A stretch of 64,000 bases of DNA from Paracentrotus lividus (taxonomy: Eukaryota; Echinodermata; Echinoidea; Camarodonta; Echinidae). A model generated the notes under the pieces. That model made no database searches. It had not been told where the DNA came from and saw nothing but the letters and a program-made list of their open reading frames with translations. The translations under genes were made by a program, and so were the position numbers. Shown piece after piece: positions 11,546 through 24,899 of the stretch (the first letter of the stretch is position 1; each line of letters opens with the position of its first letter). The stretch covers positions 36,225,690-36,289,689 of the forward strand of contig CALNVZ010002974.1 of assembly GCA_940671915.1 (NCBI GenBank), given 5' to 3'.

Positions 11546-13093
11546 TACAGCCATTCCATTGTGACTTGCATGACATTTACACAAAATTTCAACTTGTTAT
11601 TAAGGCTTATTGCTTCAAAATTTCATATTGCAGACCTGTTTTCCTTACTTATTTCAATAATACACATTAGAACATAGAAAATTTAGTTGTAAAATCATTT
11701 TTGATGGAGATATTTCACTTTGTTTCCTGTGACTCTCATGACGCGACACTATTGAAGGTTTCTGACCTTACTGTACTTCACTGAAATTTCCTCAGAAGTT
11801 ACTTATCTGATATACATGTACATTAAATTTTCTGGAAATAAATTTGAAACATTAGGCAATAGCCAGGTAAAATTTCTTTATCCTTTCGCCAGCAGTTTTA
11901 AGTCCATCACCATTTCAAAATGTGACTCGTGTGACACAGGAGTGTGACTTGTGTGACCGGTTTCATTTGGACTAAAAGTTGAACAAATTATCATGATTAC
12001 ATAAAGTAAAATGGGTCACAATTTAACCAAACAAAACATTTATAGTCTGTTGTATCACATACAACTTAAAATAAAAGAATTATTTCATTCAAGAACATGA
12101 AATGCAAAATGGTGATTTTCCCATAGACTTGTGTATTGTAGCAACAGAATTTATACAAAAGCAAATATGAAAACCTACGATTATAAATTTTGATAACTCA
12201 TGAAATATTTAAGATAATAGGTATGGAACTTTGAGAGATTATACATGTATGTCCCACCAGGATGCCAAATTTCAGAAGTTTTTAAAACTCCATGGCAGAG
12301 ATCTTAAGGGGTTGAAATCCATCCCATTTTTCTCATTTTCACCACAATTCCAATGTATAATTTTCCTATTATTTCTCATTATAGGCCAAAAAACCCAATT
12401 GTTATCTTTAATGTGATAATCATACCATTTTACAAGACTTACAGTTGTGTATTTGAAGGCAGATTTCATTTCTTTTCAATAAAATCCTAATCATTATCTT
12501 TATTTCCCCAAATTTTGCTTGTTTTGTATAATGTGACTCGCGTGACAGTACCCTAAGAAACCCTAATGTGACTCATGTGACAGTGCTTTAGGGTGTTTTT
12601 TCATAATGAAGGGGTCTACACTTGGAAATCTTCTTTGCTGGTATGATTGAGGACCCTAAGCTCCTTACTTTTTATCAGTAACACTACTTTTTAAGTGAAC
12701 TAAAATATGGATGTATTTTTTTGACTCACGTGACACATTTCGAGGGTGTTTTCAATTTGAAATATTGTCAAGCTTGGTTCACATAAATGCAGGAACCAAA
12801 GTGATATGAAAAGATGGGTATAAAATAAAATAGACTACTAAAATATATGAATCTGCTCACTATGGAACATGCTTGAAATGTTATCTTTAAAATCATTACC
12901 AAAAAACATACTTTTTGGAGCAAACTTGTTGTCTCTTTGAGTTGTTAACTCGGTTGTTTGAAGATAAAAGGTGGTGAAAATTCAGATTTATTTACCTTTT
13001 GAATATCTGGCCAAAAAGTACTATTTTTTTTTCATTGGTTATATTTGAAATTTTAAGCAATATGGGTGTCGAGTTACACGGAATGGCTGTGTA
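11546..13093. mobile_element. TIR element saturated with TGTGACTCRYGTGACA
   Basis: The left end TACAGCCATTCCATTGTGAC and the right end, reading outward TACACAGCCATTCCGTGTAAC, are inverted copies. Inside, the phrase TGTGACTCRYGTGACA occurs at about 11560, 11729, 11921, 11943, 12532, 12567 and 12721, with small substitutions. No transposase is seen. An open frame pair at 12231-12469 is an overlap artefact. Confidence 0.65.
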
Positions 13094-14296
13094 AGACTTT
13101 TCAGAGAAGAAGTTCGAAAATACATTTCTCCTTTCCAAAAAGTTTGTTTGATTCCTGATGAATACTCTTTCCCTTATCTTGCTCCTTGATACATGTACAT
13201 CTATATCTGCAGTTAAATAATCAATTACCCCTTTACATGCTCAAATTTTCCAGGCATGTAAATTTGGCCTATCCATGGAATTGGTTTTCGTGTAACCAAA
13301 GAGCATTTTGGACTGTGAGTGACATCAGAGATGTTCTCATGCAAAACATACCGGTACCCATTGGAAATGCCTCAGGGGGTTAAAGGAATTGCACATGTAT
13401 GAAAATGAAATCCAATTCAAAAGAAACTGTTAGGCTTTGGTGAAGAGGGCATTAAAATGCAGCAAGTGTTTGCCAAGTATTCCTCGGATAACAAGCTAAT
13501 GGATTAGGGGGATTCCATTACAAATAACCTATCCTCTTTCCTCATGCAAAATGTAGAGCACAATTTGGATCTTGTATGCACATAAATACAAGTTTCTCTT
13601 GTACCAGAATGACTAAGTAACAGGGTGGGAGGCAGAAAAGGTTCAGTTATCATTTGCATCTCTGTAGTGTTAGCTCTTGTAAATCTCAATCATTTTATGT
13701 CTTTGCTAGTACCGTGCTGTTGCCATAACTTGCACATGGTTTGTAAACTATTTCAATTTTAGACAAACAGATCAAGTTAAAGCCAAATCTAGCAGCAGGA
13801 GCAACAACAACAACAAGAACAACAATACTGCTGGGATTCTGACTCCCTCCAGGAGCTCTGTCAAAGTTCAATAAAAAAACTCTGAAACTTTAATATACAA
13901 TTTGTCAAATGAAGGAAATCCTATACATTTATAAATTAATAAATGTTGAAAATTGATAGCAATTTATTTCCAATTCAATAATTGAAAGTATGACAATCAA
14001 ATATTTCTTTTTCTTCTTCTTTTGCAAGCATGTTAAGGTCATCTTCAAAAACAAATCTAGCTTCGGGGACGTGAACGACATTGACTGTAACTGGGATAAG
14101 GGATCGGCATGATGAAAGAACAAAAAATACCTTTCTGGTAACTTTGTCCTTGGATAATAATAATAAAAACACATCAGAGACAAGAAGTTAAAAACATCCC
14201 TGGGATTTGATTAAATGATTTCTTTGAGAAATCACTCCCGATTTGTTGGATTTTTTCCCTCATAAATGCAATTACCCTGAGGCTTAGTTTCCTAGG
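13094..14296. other. intronic sequence, nothing recognised
   Basis: AT-rich with a CAA/AAC-rich patch near 13800-13830. No coding or RNA feature is supported. Confidence 0.4.
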
Positions 14297-14692
14297 CAGT
14301 GCTGCACTAGCTTGAGCTAAAAAATAGGGCGCTAATTATTGGATTGGGAAAACAAAACCTGAAAAAAGAAACTGGTGCAGCACTAGCTGAAGTTGAGCCA
14401 AACTTTCGCATTGATGACCTGACCTGTTTTTGATAAATCGAGACCAGTATTGCACGAGTACTGCTTATGTATACACGCACAGGTGCATGATGGCATATGA
14501 CTTATCTTGAGCTAGTACGCCCCACAAAACAGTGCGCTATTTTGTGCTGAAATCGCAAAATCGCTCGAGTTTTTTTTTGTTTTAAGTCCAATATGACTTT
14601 GAGAGAAAGAGCCTGATCTCCTCAGATCAGGCTGATTCATTGGATTACAAATAGCGCGGTATTAAAATAGCTGGAGCTAATGCGGCACCACC
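14297..14692. mobile_element. ~400-bp TIR element, GTGCTGCACTAGCT ends
   Basis: The left end AGTGCTGCACTAGCTTGAGC and the right end AGCTGGAGCTAATGCGGCACC are imperfect inverted copies. Internal variants occur at about 14379 (GTGCAGCACTAGCTGAAG) and 14505 (GAGCTAGTACGCCCC), and the core TAGCGC recurs. There is no coding capacity. Confidence 0.5.
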
Positions 14693-17600
14693 TTGGGAGA
14701 CATATCGTGATGATAGTTATGAGACTAGGAGATGTGGGACATCTGGGGTCCAACACCAATTAAAAGATCTTCCGGTTTTGAATCATCAGGGTTAAGTACC
14801 AGTGGGAGGCATTAATTGCTTTGCCCAGTTATCCCTAGATATTACCCTAGTGAATTCAGATAGTTGGAGATTGAGAACAATCCATCATAAAATTGTTTAA
14901 AAAATTAGTTAAATAAAGACAAGGAATTTATTTATTTGTCTCCAACGGTAAAAACACATGCGCCTGCAGTGTGAAAAATCATAGCCATTCCTTGTCTTTA
15001 TTTTACATCCCAATGGTGTATAGACCAATTTACATATTATTTGTTATCAAATTATTGTCTTGGAGAAGGGGCATAAACTCCCCCTTTTCCCAACAAGTAC
15101 AAGTACAGAAAGGGAAAATGAAAGCAGTTTGTGGGGAACATTAACCTCATACAGTCATCTCAACAAGAGTAGGAAAAACACTAAACTGGGGGAGGGTGAG
15201 ATACATGTATAGGATTCAGTTGAAATTAGCAGAGGGAAGCCTATCTACATGTACTCTTCAATATAAGGGAAAATTGCACCCCCCCCCCCTCCTCCCTGAA
15301 AAAATATAGCTAGAGCTTGCAACTTCTGAGTAAACTGAGGAATTCATATAATGAGTTTTATAATGTAAGATGAAACTTGCTTAAATTTATGTACATTGTT
15401 CATGTACATGATGCCAATTTCTTAACACATATTTTCTTTCATGAATTGTAATGTCTTACAATCAAATTTGGATGGATTTTCAAGATAAAACTGACACAAA
15501 GGTCTTGAAGACCTCAATTCCAAATATGGCTTGTACAGTACATAAACTTAATATGTCACTGCCATTTGAGCTTGTGATGTTATACAAACACTTAGTCAAT
15601 TATTGTTTTATGAATGCAGAGTGGCCGCGGTACAGCAATATACATGTGGTTAGAACGGCATATGGGGATATGAGCCTGGTAGGGTGACATGCCGTGTGCC
15701 CCATCTATTGATGTTGAGCGTTCCCTGCATTTACGTTTGATCGCACAACGGGGCAAGTGTGTTGTCAGCTTTAAAAATTATGACACAATTGAAAAGCAAA
15801 ACAAACAACAGTCTAATAGAGCTCTTGAAAAATAAGTTGGTAGGTAAAGTTACTTTGATAGCATAGACCATCTAAGCATTCATACTGCATATGTGCACCT
15901 GGGCCAAGTATTAGCTTATACGCGGCCATCACGCTCAGTCTGTTGTGAAAACCATCAACGGCTAGATCTAGAGTCGAAAACAGTCACAGTCTATCATTAG
16001 ATCTACATGTAAACAACTACATGTACATGTAAATATAAATGTAGATCTAGATGTAGTATCTAATAAGAAGAGACAACAGCTGAGATCCAGATAATTAAAA
16101 GAAAAGGCTCGGCCTGCTGAGCGCGGGATATGACTTTAAACCTCTGCACTGCCACCAGTGAAGTGCACCAGAAAAAAATTACAAGGCATGTGACACATTT
16201 CGGCCAATCACAATGCACAGAATCACAGAGCAATTTTACAAAAAAAAAAAAAAACTGAAGTTATTACCAATCAATAGAAATCAACTGCACTGACATTGTG
16301 TGGACGGATATAGATTGTATACAGTGCAACACTTGATGATAACATCTTTTTTAGATGCCATTTAAAGGCTCCAGTGATATTCAGGACATTGATGTCACAG
16401 ATTCAACAGACAGCGTAAATATTTTCAACTCTCTTTTCCTATTATGCTACCACACATCCACTATCCATACATAATGCAATTTCTCTCTTCAACCAACTCT
16501 CAATTCTCCAGCAACCCCATGGGACCTCTATCTGCCTGTCTGTTTGTCTACAGTCTGTTTGACAGACTCTCTCGATCTACATTTTGTAGATATTTTGTCC
16601 CCAATACATACATGTAACAAAATTGGCATTGTTTCACACCCTTTTTCATTGTTACAACTTAAATGGCATATATTTTACTAAAACTTTCAAAATCCAAGTA
16701 AACTACGTATATACATGAAAATACATACTAATAATGTAGTTCATGCTGTGTAATGAAATATTCGACTTCCATTCTCTTTCAGGAACTTAAGTTACTTTCA
16801 ATTATAAAGCATTTTACTTTGTCAAGTTCTAAACTACTATTAAAATAGACCTGCAAAGTAGAAACAGGTACTCCCTTAAAACCTAAAAGACTATCAGTTG
16901 TGTGGACTTGCAAATCTATATGTACATAGTCATGCACATACATGTAGGAATGTACATTTAAATTGATTATTGTCTCTTTTAGTAGCTTGTGAATATTAAC
17001 TTTGAGTAAAACACTGATTGTAGTTTATTAATTGTCTGACTTTTGAGTTGATAATAATCACAAAGTAGTGAGGGAGAAACCTTAACTCCAACATCATCGT
17101 GTCCGACAACTTGACTGACACCAAGGACACTGTTGTACATGTAGCCTACAATGTACACTGATGCAGTCTTGGATACTTCCCTGAATCTAAAACTGTATTG
17201 GTCTGATGGACCAGCATCACATCTAAAAACAGGTTCATTGAACCAGCAATATCCCAGTGCTTGAAGCCAAATACCAGCTTCCACTCAAATGGAATATTTT
17301 CCCAACCTCTCATGGAAAATGACCAGTGGATGGGATTGGGGGTTCCGTTAAGCGGGATGTCTAAATGCAGGTAAAAACATGAAAGGCAAATGTAAAAAAA
17401 TGCTTCTACATTTGTGGCTGCTGCATAAGGGATGAAGAATGTCAGTGAATCAGAAATGGATCAGATGAAGATAGATCCCCACCTCTCAGCATACATTAAC
17501 TAATTCTTGTCTCATCCGGTGAAAGTGAATATTTACTTTGAGTACAGTTGTATATTATTTTGTAGTTTATTAATTGACTCATCGAGCAAGGTCATGAAAG

Positions 17601-17712
17601 GTCATTTAGAAGAACACACTACTTTTATGACCCCCTCAATTTACTTAAATCCAACAGAAAATAATTTGCTCCCATTGGTCTTGGAATATATTCGTAATCC
17701 TAAGTTTTGTGT
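14693..17712. other. intronic sequence, no gene recognised
   Basis: AT-rich sequence with a C9 run near 15281, a poly-A stretch near 16240 and TACATGTA runs near 16018. The open frames here (for example 16979-17284 minus) have no splice or family support. Confidence 0.4.
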
Positions 17713-19611
17713 CGTTACTCACGTTACATTGTTACTCACGTTACAATTTTTGCACCTCACTCATTTTAAAACAATGGCATATGTGTGGTTTTACGATACT
17801 GGAGAGATTTTGATGATACATGTATATTTTGTCCTTTCCATTTTGTGGATATAAGACCGTTGAAACAGAATGTTTCAATATTATTTGATTTAATGTTACC
17901 AGACAATATAGTGGAGATAAAATCAACCAAAGATCATTCAGAGAAGAAAAGATATGGCCTGATGAATTAAACTTTTTACACACAAAGTGGACACGAAAAT
18001 GTGACATAAAAAACGGGGAGGAATATGATGGTAATATTTAAAAAGCACAAGCAAGTATTCTGTTCAAATTGTCTATTATAGTACATATTATGGTTGCATT
18101 ATGTGCCTAAACAAGTCTCGGAAATTCGTGGAAAGAGCAAACATGAATACCGATCCCTTGAACTTTCATAAACATTCGTTACTGTAGGTGTCCATTGCCC
18201 GTCATGAATGTTATCAGGCCATATGACTAGCAATGGATCTGCTTGCAGGATTCGTAGGGGTTTCCCCCGGGACAGTTCAATTCCATCTATCGTCTGTATT
18301 TGTTTTTTTCGAGACAAGTAAAGAATATTTTGAGAAAAAAATATTTGAATATTAAAATCTTGTTTCATGTCCTCGTCATCACGAATGTTACTTTCATTTT
18401 GTATCTTATTTTACTTAATTTTAAAATCGTACATTTATGAAATAAAATGCATTTTTTAACAACATTGTGAACGAAGGTTAAAATGGCAACGTCACTTCAA
18501 AAGATGCTGCTATAGCGACTGTACATAAAATGCATTTTGTTCGCGGTGTCCACCCGTTCAACGGTCTATCATGAATGTTACGTCATTCTGAGAATATCTA
18601 GCCTATAAACTTTTCTTGGCATTCATATATTGAAATTGTACTGCATGTACTTCATTTTATGTTGTCTTTTGAAAGGAAATAAGTGTTAACAGAAACTACT
18701 TAAGATGGGTGTTGCCTCATAAGTATTTGTCATGGGTATAACATTTGTGATGGGTGTCCACCTAAAGAATGTATTCTTCAGTCTGCCAAGCAAGGGTCAG
18801 TGATGATCTATCTTGCAGATAAATTAGGGTTCACAATGACAGTACAACAGCAGAAAAAGATGTTACATGTAAAATATCTGCTTCATTATTGATATAACAG
18901 GGTTTAGTGGACACCAAATTGATGAATGTTATATATGGCATATTGTGTATTTGGGTATCATTTTTAAATGCTTCGCATGCTTGAACTATCTTCTTGCTTT
19001 TGTATGCAATTTTTATGGTATATCAGTGCTAAAAAAAGTTGGTTTTGTTTCCCTCAAGTCATTTTGAATTTTTGCCCCTCATGTCACACATTTGGTCACC
19101 AGTATTGTGAATACACACATATACACAAGTATTTCACTACTTTTCATATTAGGTAGGAGGAGAATGAAGAAAATTTCCACTGGCAGATTTTAAATGCAAT
19201 GGAAAATTAAAAAATGAAACTTTTTCAGTATTTTCGTTACTCACGTTACATTAATTAATGCAGTCGGGCCATACGCTTTCTACTAATTCATGGGAATGCA
19301 GATCAATATTTTCTTGCTGACAACTTGAAACTGATGCCCAATACATCATAAAAATCCAAAAATCAAATTCTTATCACTCTTTTATAATCTATGGATTCAT
19401 ATGAAACATTCAGGTATATTTTTACTGTATTTCTCAATGAAAAAGGAAGTTGACTTCTGAATGTAATATCTGCGATTCTGGAGCGCATTTTGTAAAAGAT
19501 TTGCTGTTTCATATGCCTAGAAGTATTTTGAACAAAATAAGATAGGGGAAAAGTTGCAAAATGAAAAATTATTTTTTCACCTCATGACACCCATCTCATG
19601 GAATTGCCCAC
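17713..19611. repeat. region with GTTACTCACGTTAC and GGTGTCCAC/GAATGTTAC phrase clusters
   Basis: GTTACTCACGTTAC occurs at 17713-17746 (twice) and 19235-19249, the inverse of the phrase at 9405-9803. Between them GGTGTCCAC occurs near 18187, 18546 and 18753, with its inverse GTGGACACC near 18908; GAATGTTAC/GAATGTTAT recurs near 18203, 18382, 18570 and 18922. The segment CATGGAATTGCCCA, also at the end of the 9.4-9.8 kb cluster, closes it near 19594. This looks like two interleaved or nested non-autonomous elements. The ends are uncertain. Confidence 0.5.
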
Positions 19612-19867
19612 ATGTATATTAGTGCACATTGGACAATTCTATTTTGGTTCAAACAAAATATATTGCAGAGTGCTACTTCACAGGCCTTCATATCTGTATG
19701 TGAGTGGATGCTATCAAGTGTAATATATTAAAAAACAATTTGAACACCAATCTTTAATATTTTAATTGGAATCAATAAAACAAGTTAGCTGAACCCATGC
19801 AATAATGTTGTAGGTAGTTTAAATATAATTCTAACGATACCATGCACAATATTTCACCTTCCCCATA

Positions 19868-20100
19868 CCTTGTTCCAACTACATGTAACCCCGTGTGTGG
19901 GGTTAGTTGGAACACTTGACATGGTCTTGTTGAAGATGGATTTTTTCCGGAACCATCGCTAAGTTTAAGAATTTTATAGGGTACATTTGTAGCATACAGA
20001 TATACACTCAAGTTGATTGTTTATTGTTTCTTGAAATAAATCCTCTTTTGTTTTAGGCCATTTTTGTGAAAAATGTTCCATATAACCCCGCTCTCCCCTA
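19868..20100. mobile_element. TIR element fragment with GGGGTTAGTTGGAACA phrase
   Basis: A phrase (GTTCCAACTA...AACCCC) and its inverse GGGGTTAGTTGGAACAC lie at 19868-19912, followed by a right end ATAACCCCGCTCTCCCCTA at 20082-20100. That end is the same outward head (TAGGGGAGAGCGGGG) as the element ending at 11479. Confidence 0.5.
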
Positions 20101-23100
20101 CACATGTCCCAATGCAGTGGTAACTGGTCGTAAGTGCAACATGTAATTCTCTTTGAAGGATTTATAGAGAAATTCCACATTTTACATACTTGCACAGAGC
20201 AGGTACATTTACAATAATTATTATAATAAAAAAAATACAGCATTTTTAATGTGTCATCGATCTAGGCAGAGGGCAACACATATGAGGTTTTGCAATACCT
20301 TTCCTACCAAAAAGTACAGTATGAACGTACGGCTACATGCAACCTGCATGCAACTCAGGCTAAAATTTACGTTGCTTGAACGTGCCACGTAGCCTACACA
20401 GGTTACAATGTATGTTGCAGGCATGTGTACATAGGAGACGATCAGTTGTTGCATAAAACCTCATTCAGACCTGATTAATATACCCATGTAGTATGTTCAA
20501 ATTAAAAGAAATAAAGGTATTAACATTTGAAACTAAACGTAAAATGTAAAAAAAAAATGTTTGTGACAGCTTGTAACATGTATGAAATTGTCAAACTCTC
20601 AATTCTGGTGTATTTTCATAATTGTCTTCAGTTGGAAATATTTTTTTCATATCTTAGGACAGTTGATAAAACAGCAAAAAAATACCGTCAATATTACAAG
20701 CAAAAAATGTAAACAAAACAAAAAAAAGAAAAAACCATCATGGTTAGCCGAGGTGATGGGTTCTCATTCATTAGGGAACATTCTTACAAATCACAAATGA
20801 ACTCCATGCTCCTTCTATTTCCTAAAATTCCTTTTTAAAAACAGAAAAACCTCTGAAGATAAATTGTTTGTTAGATGAACGGTTCCCCTTTGGTTGGACC
20901 CCATTGGCATATATCTCTGCTTTCAATGCCATCCTCCCCATGGTTCAATCTAACACTCATTGACTTGCTAAGAGAACCACTCCAACAACCATTAACCCCG
21001 GAGCCAAAGCATCTCATAGGAACAAGAGGGGGGCACTCAAGCACCCCTCTTTCCTCCGTTTGATCAGGAATCCTGTTAAGTGTCTGTCTAGGGCCATTTC
21101 AAGCCCATTTAAGTGAATCCAAGCTGATTTTTTTTTTTACTTCCGTGCCGTGGTTTATCGCACGTAATTAAGGGACATGAGGTCTATTATGTGTGACAAA
21201 TCATATTGGTTGTGAATTTTTCTTGATGTTTTTGACAGGGTAAGGTCAAATCAGGTTGTTGTTGTTTTTTTTAAATAGTTTCTAAACGATTCAGTGCCGT
21301 AAGATTTAAGAGTTACTTCCTATTTTTAAGTTTGAATTACATACATGTTTTTATGTACATTGTACATGTATGTGTATGAACACCAGGAAACATAGGTATC
21401 AGCAATATTATCATTGATAGTAACTTTAAAAGTTTATAATTGGTTTACTGTTGATATTGCTGACTTTCATGTAGTAAGCTTCTGGTCCAAATCTCACCCA
21501 ATTCTCCCACCTATAGCCAATTTGTGTAATGAATTTTAGTGTGTAGGCAAAAGTATGTACAAAAGTTAAGATATTAATGTTAATTTTTAAAGTGAACTTT
21601 TCTGGTACAGTACCACTTAGGTGCAAACAAAACCACTCAAGGGGAAAGATAATGGTGTAAATATTGAATAACAGCGCTGTAAAATCTAAAATCTAAACAA
21701 AAACTTTGGAAATCGCAACATTATGAAACTTCTGTATTGTTTAAGATCCGCAATACATGCACTTCAACTACTCAGTCGAGGAGAACGTTGTCTTTTTTGT
21801 TCATACATTGTAGCCTATGCCTTCTCAGGTATGCTACTATGAACATATCCCCTCCAAGACAGTCTATCCAGCATCACAGTCCTCAGTTCCTCAATAATTT
21901 TGAGGCCTGTATCCCTCAATACATGTAATGAATATTTGAAGCTGGAATATATTCATTTTTGACGATAAAAATGCAAAGTTATTTTGCTTCAGGCACATGT
22001 GCAAGCACGTCTACCCAAACAGTGCTTTCCCTCGCTGCAAAGCCTCCATATACATTGTATCTCCATACAGTGTGGAGGTGTACAAGTTTTCAAAATAAAA
22101 AATCTTTCTCAATTTTATTATTCAAATTTTTGTATCAAATAATCAAAAGAGCCTTCATTTACATGATATTTCATTTTTTATTATTTTCTAGTTTTAAATT
22201 TATTTTGTGAACAATTTTCATGCCCCTAAAGTTGGCCCCTAAAACAAAAGGGAATCTGGAAAACACAAAAACAAGTTTATGTGTGTATGCATGGCTCACA
22301 CATAATGCATCAAGCATACATGTATGTTGAATTGTTTGTGTGCATGGATATCTGCTATGGAATCTTTCTTTTAAGAGCCAATTTGATGATTATTCTTACT
22401 GAATTGGAGAGGAAAGATCTATGCGTATTGTTCACCGTGATTTCCAGAATAGCTAGGTGGCAATCTTTTTACAATGTATGTCAAGACGTGAGATGTTACA
22501 GATTTTGTATGATTATTTTTCTGATAGCTGTCATATTTTTCCCCAAAATGGCATGTCCTTCGTTGGTAGATGTATGTTTGTTCATGCTAAAATAGTTCTT
22601 CTACTATTAAGGCATGTGTTAATCGAATGCATACATGCAATTCCCCCAAAGTGTCCCACTTACCCAATTTACTGTATACATTAAAAAAATAAAAATAAAT
22701 GTAGCCTACATGTAATTTTGCTGACTTTTGTTTGTGCCATTTTTATGTAGCCATTTCTCATCAGTCAGTGGGAGTAAAGTAATGAAATCTTTATTTTTCT
22801 GTCATTTGGTTTGAAAAAGACACCCACAACCCATCAATTCTTGAACATTCCTTTCCTCCTGTTCATTCTACTTCATTTTCTGAATTGAGGTCAAGTGCCC
22901 TTGCAATTATTGGAAAGCCCTCTTCTGCCCAATCTTGTACAATGTTTTTTCTTCAATTCATATACACTTGTGAACACAACATGCTTCAAACCTAGTTTGG
23001 TTAGATGCTTTGACTTGTTAAGGATACGTGCTTGTCATCAATTTTTATGCTTTATGCACTTTCAAATTAAAATTCATTAAACAAGTATTCATTGGGCTGT

Positions 23101-23944
23101 AGGCATAAAAGAAGTAGTTACTTCTTTTTTCTTTTCTTTTTTGGGGCACTTCTTTGAGTAAGCAAGCAAAGTGCTCAATTAAGTTTTTCATTATAACAAA
23201 CTCTTACATGTACAAATGTACAGTTTGAGATTAAATGAGACTAAAAAATTAATTTGTATAATTGAGAGAGACAGAGATGTACTCTGAGAACAAAAAAGGC
23301 AGCAAATTTGATGAATATACATTGCAGCTTTGGCTTTGTATGGAAATAAGTTTCTTCTTGGAAAGTGTAGTTCTGTAAAATTTAGGATATCATGTACCAA
23401 ATATTAAAAAATTGGAATAATGGGGGAAATGATGTCACAGATCTTTTTGAATTGGCAAATAATTTAAGTCTGCAAATTAGTTACTTACTAAAAAAAAAAA
23501 TTTAATGCATAACGTCTAATAAATTATTCATATTTCTGAATTCTGACAGTGATTTCATATCGCAAGGTTTTACAATGGGTCTTATGCTTATCCAGTGATG
23601 TCAACAAGAGTTTGATTATTGATTCTATTTTAGTTTCTCAGAACACGTACTTGTAGGCTATGTAAAATTTGTTATCAATTTTTTTTCATTGTACAAAGTG
23701 ATGCGTTCAAGTGCAATTATTAGGGGGACTCAACGCATGAATTTTAAAATCAATTAAATTGTGAAAAGTGTGGCCTTTAGGGTAATTGTGAGGAATGCTT
23801 CAAAGAAGCAAACTTTTTTGTTTTTCACCACTACACAAATATTGTCGATTTGGATGCAAATTGTTATCCATCTGGTATTAAAAGATAATGACAATATTTA
23901 GGTCCTTATTAATTCAGTTATATCAAGGTGAATACAATAAACTT
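20101..23944. other. intronic sequence, nothing recognised
   Basis: AT-rich sequence with A-rich stretches (near 20549, 20713, 23490) and short T runs. Open frames up to about 104 codons show no family resemblance, splice context or codon bias. Confidence 0.4.
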
Positions 23945-24133
23945 ATTTACTTCAAAAGAATGATATATTTGCCTACTTTGCTATTCGTCCTCGAATCGCC
24001 CAACCAACCGATACTTTAACCCCGAAAACTTTTGCTCTATTGTCTCCTATCTTCCCCTCTCCTGTGAGAAGGGCGCCCTCTCATGATGAGGGCACTCAGC
24101 CAAAACATTCCCAACAAACTCCCTCTTTTCTCA
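23945..24133 (+). repeat. left inverted terminal repeat of DIRS-like element
   Basis: It begins ATTTACTTCAAAAGAATG and runs through TTTGCCTACTTTGCTATTCG. From 23962 it matches the complement of 32521-32679 essentially base for base, which implies a recent insertion. Confidence 0.85.
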
Positions 24134-24508
24134 TCGGCTGCCGCCGAGCGAGTAACCTCGAGAATTGCTCCCGCAAATGGGTTTGTTTTTCACTTTTTAG
24201 TGAATCTTTTTGATGCCTATTTTGTGGGGTCTTGCTCTTAGTTGTCCTAGCTAATGTCTAGGTCGTGGTTTCCTATTAATTGGGAGTAATTTGAGGGCGC
24301 GTTTTTTGAGTAATTCTTGTTGGATTTACGGCGCCTTCTCCTAGCTTTTTGACATTCATTACGTAGTGTTTTTAATTACACCCTTGTGGGCGGGCCTTTG
24401 TTCTCCCGTTCCGCGCTTCATTTCACACAGTTTAGTGGAAGCCTTTTGTTGGGTGGGAGAGGCCTTTGTTGACCCTTTCCTGTCCGAGGGCAGAGTCTAA
24501 ACTCCTTG

Positions 24509-24517
24509 TTATATAAG
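24509..24517 (+). promoter_or_regulatory. possible TATA box of the retroelement
   Basis: TTATATAAG lies about 375 bp inside the left repeat and just upstream of an exon-like open segment on the + strand. Placement and sequence are suggestive only. Confidence 0.3.
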
Positions 24518-24543
24518 TGTCTTTTCTTTTCATATATTTGCAG

Positions 24544-24735
24544 AGTGTTTTTCTATTCCGAGGGAAGAGACCATCATCCATGTCTTGGTATCTCTGAGAC
24601 TTCAAACATTGCCGACTCATCGGAGGTCTCATCTACCAGGAAGGCACGAAGTCCCGGATTCTCTGCATATTTATTAGAGGCCGCGAAAGCAGTTAGCGGG
24701 AACGAAAGCTGTTCGACATCTGTGTTTCAACGAAA
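24544..24735 (+). CDS. exon-like open segment of the retroelement, unidentified
   Basis: A 192-nt stretch bounded by an acceptor-like ATATATTTGCAG and a donor-like GAAA/GTAAGT, open throughout in the frame of the ORF 24506-24739. The protein includes EGRDHHPCLGISETSNIAD and KARSPGFSAYLLEAAKAV, serine-rich at first. In a DIRS element the first coding segment would be gag-like, and position agrees with that, but I see no recognisable gag motif. It could equally be a chance open stretch of a spliced leader. Confidence 0.25.
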
Positions 24736-24899
24736 GTAAGTCGGGATTCACAACCCGCCGGGCGAGTATGGCCGGTGGCAGTTGGTAAGTCCAACAACTT
24801 ACGGTACCGCGCGAGCCCCGGAAGTCGTCGTGTGGGAGTCACGTAAGTGAACTCCTGGGGACGGGTTCAGTCGCCTATCGTCGGCCTATCCCAGCGACG
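24736..24899. other. GC-richer segment inside the retroelement, unidentified
   Basis: Sequence richer in GC than its surroundings, with several GTAAG/ACGTAAGT donor-like words. Frames do not extend across it. Confidence 0.3.
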
